Origin: JBAZAX01 sp041671765
Lineage (GTDB): Bacteria > Babelota > Babeliae > Babelales > RVW-14
Assembly (NCBI GenBank): GCA_041671765.1
Contig: JBAZAX010000015.1
Location: forward strand, 1-39,265
Direction: 5' to 3'
Length of the DNA: 39,265 nt
A model generated the notes under the pieces. It made no database searches. It was given only the letters and a program-made list of their open reading frames with translations, and was not told where the DNA came from. The translations under genes were made by a program, and so were the position numbers. Of the stretch, positions 8,376-15,864 are shown piece by piece; position 1 is the stretch's first letter, and each line of letters opens with the position of its first letter.

Positions 8376-9077
8376 CTACCTGTTTTTTTTCCATCTAAAG
8401 AAAAGAGCGGTTATAGGATTACAGCTTAAAACTCGTAAAATAACGAGAGGAATTGATTTATAGAATGGCTTTGTTGCTATCATATGTTTGGCATAATCAG
8501 AACATGAAACCGGATAAATGCAGGCTCCGCCGATAAGACCAAAAACAGGGCGAATGACGTCAAACGTTGCAATGAATAAACGTTGCCAAAGTTTGAGTGG
8601 TTGTGCAAAATTTTTACCACAGGTGCTGCATGGGCAGGCGCCAGTGAAGATAGGTTTTGGTGTCGCAGACTTGCCGTTATTTTGGATTTTGTTAACTCGC
8701 GGCGGAATATTTTTGAGGAGAAATTCTTGAAGATGATCAAAATCATGGATCATTGCGTTCTTGTACGCAATCAGTACTGAGTTTGTTGGATGAAGATAAA
8801 GTTTATTTGTATAAAAGATGTCTTTTACTCGGCGGCGAAAGAGGTTGCGTTGATGAGCCTTACCGCTAGCTCCTGGTGTTATAATCAGTAACTTACCAAA
8901 TTTATTATTGGAAGTATGTTCTGACAACAACTTGTCAGCTTCGTGAATCGAATCAAAAGAATCAAGCGGAGCTTGTAATAACTTCAAACCCCGCCAAGAA
9001 TATTTTATTGTTGCATTTTTAAATAAACAAGAAACTTCTTTTTGAGAAAATCTGAAAAGATCTTTAAAATTTATCAT
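8376..9077 (-). CDS. rnpA: Fusion of RNase P protein component (RnpA) and YidD
   Basis: 233 aa, about the sum of RnpA (110-130) and YidD (70-85). Residues 5-125 resemble RnpA, the basic protein that helps RNase P RNA remove tRNA 5' leaders: FRFSQKEVSCLFK start, LLIITPGASGKAHQRN, and RNLFRRRVKDIFY (78-90), corresponding to the RNxxRRxxR signature. Residues about 163-225 match YidD, the small membrane-associated factor aiding YidC insertion: IRPVFGLIGGACIYPVSCSDY and RVLSCNPI, with its conserved cysteines at 186, 192 and 219. A linker with CPCSTC (148-153) joins them. The reading frame is open throughout. It lies 13 bases after rpmH, so the common rpmH-rnpA-yidD order is kept but two genes are one. 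The yidC gene does not follow. Confidence 0.85.
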   Translation of the reverse strand: MINFKDLFRFSQKEVSCLFKNATIKYSWRGLKLLQAPLDSFDSIHEADKLLSEHTSNNKFGKLLIITPGASGKAHQRNLFRRRVKDIFYTNKLYLHPTNSVLIAYKNAMIHDFDHLQEFLLKNIPPRVNKIQNNGKSATPKPIFTGACPCSTCGKNFAQPLKLWQRLFIATFDVIRPVFGLIGGACIYPVSCSDYAKHMIATKPFYKSIPLVILRVLSCNPITALFFRWKKNR

Positions 9078-9090
9078 GCAATATTTGCGA

Positions 9091-9225
9091 TTAAACGGCT
9101 AGTTTTTTTCTGCCTTTTGCACGGCGACGACGGATGATTTTCTGTCCATCCTTAGTTGCCATTCTCTTTAAAAAGCCGTGTTTACGCTTTCTTTTTCTTT
9201 TGCTTGGTCTATATGTTAGTGACAT
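9091..9225 (-). CDS. rpmH: Ribosomal protein bL34
   Basis: 44 aa, extremely basic, the usual size of bL34 of the large ribosomal subunit. It begins MSLTYRPSKRKRKRKHGF (family: TxQPSxRKRxRxHGF), continues RMATKDGQKIIRRRRAKGR and ends KKLAV. An AGGAGT ribosome site sits a few bases before the ATG at 9225. It lies directly upstream of the rnpA-yidD fusion, the arrangement typical of bacterial rpmH-rnpA operons; dnaA is not on the other side here. Confidence 0.97.
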   Translation of the reverse strand: MSLTYRPSKRKRKRKHGFLKRMATKDGQKIIRRRRAKGRKKLAV

Positions 9226-9510
9226 GTTTTACTCCTGAAAAAATTTTCGAAACTATTATCTAATGCACAGTTTAATGCATAAAAGGCTTTATTGCAAGGC
9301 GTGGAGTTAATTTTTTTTGTAGGCGTAATGAGGGGGAGGGATGTTATTTATCCATGGATCCCAGCCGTCGCCAAGGCTATGGCGGGCAGGCCTGAAACGA
9401 GTTCCAGCCGTCGCTCTATCGAGCTATGGCCGACACGTGGCGGGCAGGTAGGATGAGCGGGTTGCTGTAACGAATCATCAGGGTGAGATGGGGCTCAAAA
9501 GCTTTGTTTG
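9226..9510. other. Spacer between rpmH and trigger factor
   Basis: 285 bases without a gene. The half next to rpmH is AT-rich and must hold the rpmH promoter on the minus strand; I could not fix a convincing -35/-10 pair. The other half is GC-rich and made of the palindromic repeat units listed at 9361-9448. Confidence 0.5.
9361..9448. repeat. Two copies of a GC-rich dispersed repeat
   Basis: Unit A (9361-9390) and unit B (9404-9448) both begin CCAGCCGTCGC and end GGCGGGCAGG, with GCTATGG inside. Unit B carries a 15-base insertion. The GC content is far above the surroundings, and the mix of CCAGCCG and GCTATGGC lets each unit fold back. Related fragments lie at 3330, 10989, 18371, 31866 and 38886. 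Confidence 0.65.
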
Positions 9511-10860
9511 TTATTTTGTCAAATTGTAAATCACGTAATTTAAGGTTTTTTCGCGTAGTGCGGTGTGTACGATAATGCTTTGATTTAAAGGCGAATGTAA
9601 ATCTTCAATTTTTTCAAGTGTTGGTCTGAAGTATGCAAACTCGTTCATTCGTTTGTTATTGAGAAGATTGAGATAGTCCTGCATGTCGATTAAGTCTACT
9701 TTTATGTTCTCTTTGTATGCTATTTGATCGATTATGGTCTCTTCTTTTAGATTTTTTTCGGCCAGTAATTCAATGCATTTGAGGAAATCTTTCTGGGCTT
9801 TATAGACGTGATAGTCGGGTTGTGACATTAAATTTAAAAGAATATCTTCTTGTCTGCGTAGGACAAGATGTTTGGGAATTTCAAATCTATGTTTGCTTAA
9901 AAGTAGGTTAAATACCTCTTCAATGATGGTCTTGCGTTGTGATACATCATTGCGATACGAAAAAACTTCCATGATTTTGTTATGCAGATCAGTTTTATTT
10001 TTAAGTTTGAATGTGTGTTTAAATAATTCCAGTGATAACGTTTTCCCTTTGACTACTGATTTAATTATTATTAAAAAAATAGGGTCGGCACCGTTAGTTG
10101 TATCCGATGGGTCTTCAAAATTTAATTCATTTGTAATGAATGTATCACCCTGTTTTCTTCCAATAAAAGTGGATTTAAATTTATTCGAGAGCTCACTTTT
10201 TTGCATTTTTATCCAAAAATCGCTAGTCAATTGTTGAAATATTGGCTTTTGATTTTCGTCAAGCAATGTTGCACTGAAGTGCACCCAGTCACATTCTTCT
10301 ACCGTGCCTGTTTGCGCTTGTGTGGTTGTGTGGGGTTGTGTTTCTAAAAAAAATTTTACCTGTTTATCAAGATCTTTGTAGCGTTTACGTTTTGGAGATT
10401 TGAATGCAAAATTTTTCCATTCTTTTAAGTCGACGGGTTCTGTTAGGGACAAATCAAAAAAAAATGAAATATCATTTTCGTTTGATGTTTTTATATTCAT
10501 CAGTCGCGGATAATTGGAATAAGGAATTTTTTGGACCATTAATTCGTTAATCAAATTGTCGACTACAATATGACTGAACAGGTATGACTTTAACTTTTGT
10601 TTAATTTCCTGATTATAAGTTTCTTCCAAATAGTCGAGCGGTACATCTTTTTGTAAAAATCCATCAAGATGTCGACATTTGAAAAGCTTGATAATTTCGG
10701 TATACACGGCATGTGTAACAAGATTGCTGATTTCGATTTGTGCTTTTGCCAAATGAGATGAGTTCTGTGTAATTTGGACATTAACTAATTTTACAGTCTC
10801 TGCCCCTTGGCATGATTGTACCTCCGACTGCGTATCTACACTATTTTTTATTATAAGCAT
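9511..10860 (-). CDS. tig: Divergent trigger factor (ribosome-associated chaperone)
   Basis: 449 aa, the normal length of trigger factor, which binds ribosomal protein uL23 at the exit tunnel and shields nascent chains. The ribosome-binding domain occupies about residues 20-130 with the signature loop as GFLQKDVP (67-74) in place of GFRxGxxP: Phe and Pro remain, Arg and Gly are lost. It continues LDYLEETYNQEIKQKL and DISFFFDLSLTEPVDLKEW, the usual family course. A degenerate FKBP-like domain follows at about 185-270 (CDWVHFSATLLDE, FIGRKQGDTFI), then the helical C-terminal arms. An AAAGGA ribosome site precedes the ATG. Function as a chaperone is likely; loss of the Arg in the loop may weaken ribosome binding or track a change in uL23. 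Confidence 0.8.
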   Translation of the reverse strand: MLIIKNSVDTQSEVQSCQGAETVKLVNVQITQNSSHLAKAQIEISNLVTHAVYTEIIKLFKCRHLDGFLQKDVPLDYLEETYNQEIKQKLKSYLFSHIVVDNLINELMVQKIPYSNYPRLMNIKTSNENDISFFFDLSLTEPVDLKEWKNFAFKSPKRKRYKDLDKQVKFFLETQPHTTTQAQTGTVEECDWVHFSATLLDENQKPIFQQLTSDFWIKMQKSELSNKFKSTFIGRKQGDTFITNELNFEDPSDTTNGADPIFLIIIKSVVKGKTLSLELFKHTFKLKNKTDLHNKIMEVFSYRNDVSQRKTIIEEVFNLLLSKHRFEIPKHLVLRRQEDILLNLMSQPDYHVYKAQKDFLKCIELLAEKNLKEETIIDQIAYKENIKVDLIDMQDYLNLLNNKRMNEFAYFRPTLEKIEDLHSPLNQSIIVHTALREKTLNYVIYNLTK

Positions 10861-10988
10861 GTCAAAGTCCTTTCCCTTTTTTTAAGCTTTTGAGATTCTC
10901 AATTTTGCATTCAGTATAAAAACTAATGTGGACATTTAGTCAAGAAGATTGATTTTGGGAATATTTTATTTGTTTAAAATGATGAAAG

Positions 10989-11048
10989 GGGATGAGCGGA
11001 TATTATCGAAGGCTGGCTTGCCGGACGAAGCTCCTTAGGAGCGAAGAC
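10989..11048. repeat. GC-rich palindromic repeat fragment beside tRNA-Leu
   Basis: A GC-rich patch (GATGAGCGG ... GGCTGGCTTGCCGGACGAAGC ... GGAGCGAAGACTGG) directly abuts the CCA end of the tRNA-Leu gene. It contains the small hairpin GCTCCTTAGGAGC and words shared with the other intergenic repeats. Confidence 0.45.
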
Positions 11049-11135
11049 TGGTGCAAGAGGGGGGACTCGAACCCCCATCCTCTTTCGAGGGCTGGCTCCT
11101 AAGGCCAGTGCGTCTACCAATTCCGCCACTCTTGC
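11049..11135 (-). tRNA. tRNA-Leu (anticodon UAG, reads CUA/CUN)
   Basis: 87 nt including an encoded CCA. The acceptor stem GCAAGAG/CTCTTGC pairs perfectly, the D-arm GGCGGAATTGGTAGACGC is typical of leucine tRNAs, the anticodon loop is CTTAGGA, the variable arm is long (class II), and the T-arm contains GGTTCGAGTCC. It lies 24 bases from tRNA-Lys in the same direction and probably shares its transcript. Confidence 0.96.
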
Positions 11136-11159
11136 AAGAAGATGGAGTTTAAATCAAAG

Positions 11160-11235
11160 TGGTGGGTCGCCAGGGACTCGAACCCTGAACCTGCAGATTA
11201 AGAGTCTGTTGCTCTACCAATTGAGCTAGCAACCC
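11160..11235 (-). tRNA. tRNA-Lys (anticodon CUU)
   Basis: 76 nt with an encoded CCA. The acceptor stem is GGGTTGC/GCGACCC with one G-U pair, the D-arm is AGCTCAATTGGTAGAGC, the anticodon loop is CTCTTAA giving anticodon CTT, and the T-arm is CAGGGTTCGAGTCCCTG. First of the two-tRNA unit, transcribed away from ruvB. Confidence 0.96.
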
Positions 11236-11354
11236 ATACATATAATATCAATGAATATCAAGATTTGTAGTTCAACTATTTATGTTTGAACTATTACATT
11301 CTAACAAAACATAAAATAAATAAAAGAGCGATTTTAGTAATTTTACAAATTTTG

Positions 11355-11384
11355 TTACATTCTATCTCAAATTTCTTGTAAAAT
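11355..11384 (+). promoter_or_regulatory. Possible sigma-70-type promoter of ruvB
   Basis: TTACAT (11355-11360) and TAAAAT (11379-11384) are separated by 18 bases in the AT-rich spacer between tRNA-Lys and ruvB, about 70 bases before the ruvB start. The -35 match is weak (3 of 6), so this is only a candidate. Confidence 0.3.
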
Positions 11385-11458
11385 GAGGAACGGATTTATT
11401 CTAATAAACATATTAAGAAACAAAAATAAACAAAACCCGGAAAATCAAAGGGGCAATA

Positions 11459-12487
11459 TTGGAAGCTCAATTTGAATTGCTAAGTTTGCAGGAATCTCAT
11501 GACGATAAGCAGTACTCGTTTGAACCAAAATGTTTTGACGAATATTTGGGACAGGGATTAATTAAAGAAAAGCTCAAAGTTTATGTGACTGCCTGTAAAA
11601 TGCGTGGTGAGCCGCTTGACCATCTGCTGTTTTTTGGTCCTCCGGGATTGGGAAAAACTACGCTTGCAAAGGTTATGGCCAAAGAATTAGATGTACCAAT
11701 AAAAATTACGAGTGCTCCAGTGCTTGAGCGTGGTGGCGATTTGGTTGCTATTCTTTCAAGCATTGCGCCCCGCGAAATTTTGTTTATTGATGAAATTCAT
11801 CGTTTGCCCAAAAATGTTGAAGAAATTTTATATAGCGCAATGGAAAATTTTTGTGTTGACGTAATTATTGGCCAAGGAGCCGGAGCAAAATCAATCAGGT
11901 TACCTTTAAACCCATTCACACTGATAGGTGCTACAACAAAAACTGCATTAATTTCTGGGCCGTTGCAGACTCGTTTTGGAATTGTAGAAAGGCTTGATTT
12001 TTATACCCCTGATGAGCTCTGCCAGATTGTTATGCAAAATGCAGATTTTATGAAAATGTCAATTACTCCAGAGGCTGCGCAAAATATAGGAATGCGTGCT
12101 CGAGGTACACCACGAATTGTTAAGCGAATTTTACGACGGGTGCGAGATTTTGCTCAAGTTAATAACAAAAATTTTATGGATTTGGAAGTTGTGGAGCAAG
12201 CGTTGCGTTTTTTGGATATTGATGCAGAAGGTCTAAATAAGCTTGATCGTGAAATTTTAGCGCTTATTTTAAAAGATTTTGACGGTGGTCCGGTTGGGCT
12301 TGATACTCTGGCTGCCATGACAGGCGAGGATAAAGAAACTTTAGAGGATGTCTGCGAACCATTTTTGCTCAGAATTGGGTTATTGCAGAAAACGCCACGT
12401 GGACGTCAGATTTCTCCCAAGAAAATTCCATTTTTACGCAAAAAGCTTTTTGGCGAGATTGTTCCAGAGCAGGAGAGTCTATTCTAG
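11459..12487 (+). CDS. ruvB: Holliday junction branch-migration helicase subunit RuvB
   Basis: AAA+ motor that, as hexamers with RuvA, drives branch migration of Holliday junctions. 342 aa, normal length. Walker A GPPGLGKTT (60-68), Walker B ILFIDEIHRL (107-116), the RuvB loop region with EILYSAMENF, sensor-type GATTK, and LQTRFGIVERLDFY are all visible. The C-terminal winged helix includes LDRE and GGPVGLDTLA. The start is a TTG at 11459, preceded by AAAGGGG at good distance; no ATG lies before the conserved region. The last codons form part of a 15-base tandem repeat that continues past the stop. ruvA and ruvC are not in the window. Confidence 0.96.
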   Translation: MEAQFELLSLQESHDDKQYSFEPKCFDEYLGQGLIKEKLKVYVTACKMRGEPLDHLLFFGPPGLGKTTLAKVMAKELDVPIKITSAPVLERGGDLVAILSSIAPREILFIDEIHRLPKNVEEILYSAMENFCVDVIIGQGAGAKSIRLPLNPFTLIGATTKTALISGPLQTRFGIVERLDFYTPDELCQIVMQNADFMKMSITPEAAQNIGMRARGTPRIVKRILRRVRDFAQVNNKNFMDLEVVEQALRFLDIDAEGLNKLDREILALILKDFDGGPVGLDTLAAMTGEDKETLEDVCEPFLLRIGLLQKTPRGRQISPKKIPFLRKKLFGEIVPEQESLF

Positions 12488-12514
12488 ACGAGGCTATTTT
12501 AGACGGGGCTATTC
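12470..12514 (+). repeat. 15-base tandem repeat across the ruvB stop codon
   Basis: Three 15-base units: 12470-12484 (CAGGAGAGTCTATTC), 12485-12499 (TAGACGAGGCTATTT) and 12500-12514 (TAGACGGGGCTATTC), then CAG. The ruvB stop TAG is the first codon of unit two, where unit one has CAG. Translated in the ruvB frame, the units read QESLF, stop-TRLF, stop-TGLF. Confidence 0.8.
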
Positions 12515-12642
12515 CAGCCTTTAAGAATATTTTTTTCTCTGTTTGAACTCTTTATTTTGATTGATATACTCTTTGAGAATATACTTTTGGATGGGAATAG
12601 TTTTTAAACTGATTTTGTTGCAAAATTTTATGGGAGACTCTT

Positions 12643-13365
12643 ATGTCAGGTCATTCGAAATGGTCTACGATAAAGCATAAAAAGGCAGCACTCGATGCAA
12701 AAAGAGGGAAAGTTTTTACAAAAATTATTCGTGAAATAACTGTGGCTGCTCGCGAAGGTGGTGGCGATTTGCTTGGTAATGCAAAATTACGTTTGATTGT
12801 TGATAAAGCAAAATCAGTCAATATGCCACAGGATAATATTAATCGTGCAATTAAAAAAGGTACCGGTGAGTTGGCCGGAGGTGAAACATACGAAGCTGCA
12901 ACTTATGAAGGGTATGGGCCACATGGAACAGCTCTGATGGTTGAAGTTTTGAGCGATAATAAGAATAGAACCGTATCTTCTCTTCGCCATCTTTTTACAA
13001 AGGTTGGTGGTGCGCTGGCTGAAAATGGTGCCGTTTCTTGGATGTTTGAACATAAAGGTGTGGTAAGGGCAGCAGGAAATTTAAGCGAAGATGATGTTAT
13101 TGAAAAATTACTTGATTACGACGTTGATGATGTCGAACTTAATGATGGAGTTTTTTCAATAATGTGTAAAAAACAAAATCTTGATGCGATTAGAAAAGCA
13201 GTTGAAGGTATTGGGCTAAAGGTTGAATCTGCCGCTCTTGAGTGGGTGCCAAAAACGCCTGTGGCAGTAGATGGATCTCACGAAGAGGCCGTTATTAAAT
13301 TCTTGGAAGAAATTGAAGATCTTGACGATGTTCAAAACGTTTATGCAAATTTGGGTTCTGATTAA
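12643..13365 (+). CDS. yebC: YebC/TACO1-family protein
   Basis: 240 aa, the standard length. The opening MSGHSKWSTIKHKKAA, the following DAKRGKVFTKIIREI, and NMPQDNINRAIKKGTGE are nearly invariant family signatures, followed by YEGYGPHG and LSDNKNRT. The family was long annotated as a transcriptional regulator; its mitochondrial homologue TACO1 and more recent work point to a role in translation, including relief of stalling on proline-rich sequences. Cytoplasmic. A GGGAGA ribosome site precedes the ATG. The downstream yicC ribosome site overlaps its stop, so the two are translated from one message. Confidence 0.95.
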   Translation: MSGHSKWSTIKHKKAALDAKRGKVFTKIIREITVAAREGGGDLLGNAKLRLIVDKAKSVNMPQDNINRAIKKGTGELAGGETYEAATYEGYGPHGTALMVEVLSDNKNRTVSSLRHLFTKVGGALAENGAVSWMFEHKGVVRAAGNLSEDDVIEKLLDYDVDDVELNDGVFSIMCKKQNLDAIRKAVEGIGLKVESAALEWVPKTPVAVDGSHEEAVIKFLEEIEDLDDVQNVYANLGSD

Positions 13366-13376
13366 AGGAGATATCC

Positions 13377-14267
13377 GTGCTGCTTAGTATGACTGGTTAT
13401 TCCAATGGTACCGTTGTTTTACATACAAAGGGCGGTGAGTTTTCTGTTGAACTTGAATTGAAAACGATTAATACAAGATATTTTGAAGCATTATGTAAAC
13501 TTCCAGCGTCATTTAGCTTTTTAGAATTAAAAATTGTTAATTCATTACAAGAAAAACTTATCAGAGGCCGAACGTACCTGACCGTAAGATTTACAGAAGG
13601 CAATGAAGTTTTTGATTCAATTACGCCATCACTCAAAGTCATTGAAGGATATGTTAAGGCATCCGAGCTGATTAAAGAAAAATTTGGTGTGGATGGAAAA
13701 CTTGAATTATCTGAATTAATGCGATTTCCAAATGTCTTTGTTCAGCAAAAAAGCGAATTAAGTGATGCAGAGCAGAAAGAGTTTTTTGATGGGCTCACAC
13801 ATTTGATTGAAAAATTATTAAAAACTCGGGCTGAGGAAGGGCTAAGGTTACAAGCAGACCTTGAAGGGCGATTTGATTTATGTGCCAAAAGAATGGCGGA
13901 AATTGAAAAGAATTTTGATATTGCGATTGTTGAACATAAGAAATTGGTTGATGCACAGCTTAAATTAACACAAGATGGCGATGAGTTTGCCAAAAAGCAG
14001 GCAGAAGATTTGCTTATGGCTCTTAATAAAATGGATATACATGAAGAGCTTACACGTTTTAACAGTCATTTAAAAAGTGTGAAAAATGTTTTTGCAGATA
14101 AGACTGTATTAGAAAAAGGCAAACGTCTGGATTTTATTATGCAAGAGCTTTTGCGTGAAATTAATACTTTGATGGCTAAGTGTCCGACATTTGAAGTAAG
14201 TACACTTTCTGTTGATGTAAAAGTTGAGCTAGAAAAAGCTCGAGAGCAAGTTCAAAATATCGTTTAA
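13377..14267 (+). CDS. yicC: YicC-family endoribonuclease
   Basis: 296 aa. The N-terminus LLSMTGYSNG is the family start (usually MIxSMTGYG), and the C-terminus carries the DUF1732 block EELTRFNSHLKSV, KRLDFIMQELLREINTLMAKC. E. coli YicC is reported to be an endoribonuclease involved in small-RNA turnover; the exact target here is unknown. I chose the GTG at 13377 because AAAGGAG ends 6 bases before it, while the next ATG (13389) is too far from that site and would cut the conserved start. It is 11 bases after yebC, hence co-transcribed. Confidence 0.9.
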   Translation: MLLSMTGYSNGTVVLHTKGGEFSVELELKTINTRYFEALCKLPASFSFLELKIVNSLQEKLIRGRTYLTVRFTEGNEVFDSITPSLKVIEGYVKASELIKEKFGVDGKLELSELMRFPNVFVQQKSELSDAEQKEFFDGLTHLIEKLLKTRAEEGLRLQADLEGRFDLCAKRMAEIEKNFDIAIVEHKKLVDAQLKLTQDGDEFAKKQAEDLLMALNKMDIHEELTRFNSHLKSVKNVFADKTVLEKGKRLDFIMQELLREINTLMAKCPTFEVSTLSVDVKVELEKAREQVQNIV

Positions 14268-14293
14268 TACATTTGTCTTAACAGAGTAGTATT

Positions 14294-15265
14294 ATGCAGC
14301 AGATTATTTCGGTTGATAGGTTACAGTCAGCACAGAGTGTCCTTTTTATTTTTGATTTAGCTTTTAAAGATTTTTTATCGATACAAAGTTATCTTTTTGA
14401 GTTTTCAAAAAGATATCCATCTATTAAAATTGATTTGTGGGTCAATGCAAATTGTGAATGTTTTTTTGGCCATAGGCAGTCATTTAAAGAAAAATTGTTT
14501 ATCGAATTTTTACAGGAATGTAGTTTTATAAATAAATTTTATTTTAATACTTGTTATGCAAAAAATTTCAAAAATATTTGCGCCCAAGCACGAGATCTGA
14601 ATTATTCGATTATTGTGATTCTTTCAGAACAGAACCATTGTCGTAATATTAGGCTTGCAAAAAAAATAAATAAAAATGGGTTTTTAGTTAGTACTACATC
14701 AAAAACTAAATGGTATAATTTTGCCAAGCGTCATGTTTATAAAATGTTAGGTGCGAAGTTAGATTTGGATTGTGGGGTGCAACCATCTTTTTATAATGAC
14801 ATATTTCAGCAGCTTTTTAGTGAACAGTTTGTAGAAAACCATAGACCTGCTTTGTTTATCCCTCGTAAGTGGGTAGTTTACGCAAAACTTAGATTTATGA
14901 AATGGGGAATTGATAAAAAAGGTCAACGTTTTGGGAAGGTCTTTTTTATCAATGCTTTTGATGATAATGAAAAATATTCCTGTTCGCTTAAAAAAATTTT
15001 AGGCTTAGTTATGAATTTAAAGCGTCACGATGAGTGGGGGGATATTAATTTTGTTTTGCATGTTCCACCATCAAAATTGCGATCGGTCAGAAAATTTTTT
15101 GCGAAACATTCTGTTAATAACATGTATCTTTTTTCAGCTGATAATAATTTTTATCAAGTGCCATCAATACTTTCCTTATGCGATGGTGTATTTTCCGTTG
15201 ATGGAATTTGTTCCGAATTATCGGCTTTATTACAGATTAATAATCTGGACGTTATGAATCAATGA
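14294..15265 (+). CDS. Putative GT-B glycosyltransferase, GT9 (heptosyltransferase)-like
   Basis: 323 aa with no signal peptide. It opens with a hydrophobic beta strand and helix, VLFIFDLAFKDFLSIQSYL, then RYPSIKIDLWVN, the course typical of GT9 heptosyltransferases (ILxxxxxxGDxxxxxPxxxxLxxxxP..xIdxxv). Late in the protein, SILSLCDGVFSVDGICSELSALL corresponds to the family's ADLVxxxDTGxxHLAAAL nucleotide-sugar-binding motif, but Thr/Ser-Gly-Pro-Met-His is not kept. The protein ends soon after, lacking the usual last 30-60 residues. It may be an inactive or reassigned transferase. It follows yicC by 26 bases and may share its transcript. Similarity is by pattern only. Confidence 0.45.
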   Translation: MQQIISVDRLQSAQSVLFIFDLAFKDFLSIQSYLFEFSKRYPSIKIDLWVNANCECFFGHRQSFKEKLFIEFLQECSFINKFYFNTCYAKNFKNICAQARDLNYSIIVILSEQNHCRNIRLAKKINKNGFLVSTTSKTKWYNFAKRHVYKMLGAKLDLDCGVQPSFYNDIFQQLFSEQFVENHRPALFIPRKWVVYAKLRFMKWGIDKKGQRFGKVFFINAFDDNEKYSCSLKKILGLVMNLKRHDEWGDINFVLHVPPSKLRSVRKFFAKHSVNNMYLFSADNNFYQVPSILSLCDGVFSVDGICSELSALLQINNLDVMNQ

Positions 15266-15334
15266 AGTTAACTAGATTCACACAAGGCCAAAGTATGTGT
15301 AGTGTAATTTACTTTGTAAAAATGGTCGGAAATG

Positions 15335-15751
15335 TTAGATATTGATTCTGGCGAACAGATCCACTAGTCGATCAATATCAGTGCCTGGATATAATATGAT
15401 TAATTCGTTAAGTTTCGCTTGAAGCTTAGATTGTATAATGCGTAAAAGATCCCTTTCATCCTCTGAAGTTTGAGGATATTTGGATTTGCGTTCAATCATT
15501 TCAATGATTTGTTTACAAGCATTAGTAAGGCATCCTTTTTTTTGATCAAATTCTTCTTGTGTTGGATTATCTAATAGCTTTTGAATAAGTATATAACAGT
15601 ACAGCTCTTCAGCTCTTGGGAGAGTTCTCAATGCAGCGCCATGTTTTACTGCGTATCCGGTTTTTGGTTGAGCATATCTCATTGAATGTATAGTTGGCTT
15701 TTGAAATATAAAAATAACAAATAATCCGAGTAAAACTCTTAAAATTTTCAT
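15335..15751 (-). CDS. Small exported protein of unknown function
   Basis: 138 aa. The N-terminus MKILRVLLGLFVIFIF is a clear signal or anchor, with likely cleavage around HS-MR. The mature part is helical and charged (EELYCYILIQKLL, CLTNACKQIIEMIE, LLRIIQSKLQAKLNELI) with three cysteines. No recognised domain. It is followed on the same strand, upstream, by the exported cyclin-like gene 113 bases away. The two could be one transcript, but the spacer is very AT-rich and may hold its own promoter. Confidence 0.65.
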   Translation of the reverse strand: MKILRVLLGLFVIFIFQKPTIHSMRYAQPKTGYAVKHGAALRTLPRAEELYCYILIQKLLDNPTQEEFDQKKGCLTNACKQIIEMIERKSKYPQTSEDERDLLRIIQSKLQAKLNELIILYPGTDIDRLVDLFARINI

Positions 15752-15864
15752 GATAACCTCCGAAAAAATGTGATATTATTAATTATACAATTGTAATTAT
15801 ATTTGTAATTATACTACATTTATTTTGTAGTCGCAAATGGGTGTATTTGTCAATTATGTATTAA

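Noticed and set aside
9226..9510. Replication origin near rpmH
   Set aside because: No dnaA gene and no cluster of DnaA boxes was seen; the spacer is dominated by GC-rich repeats.
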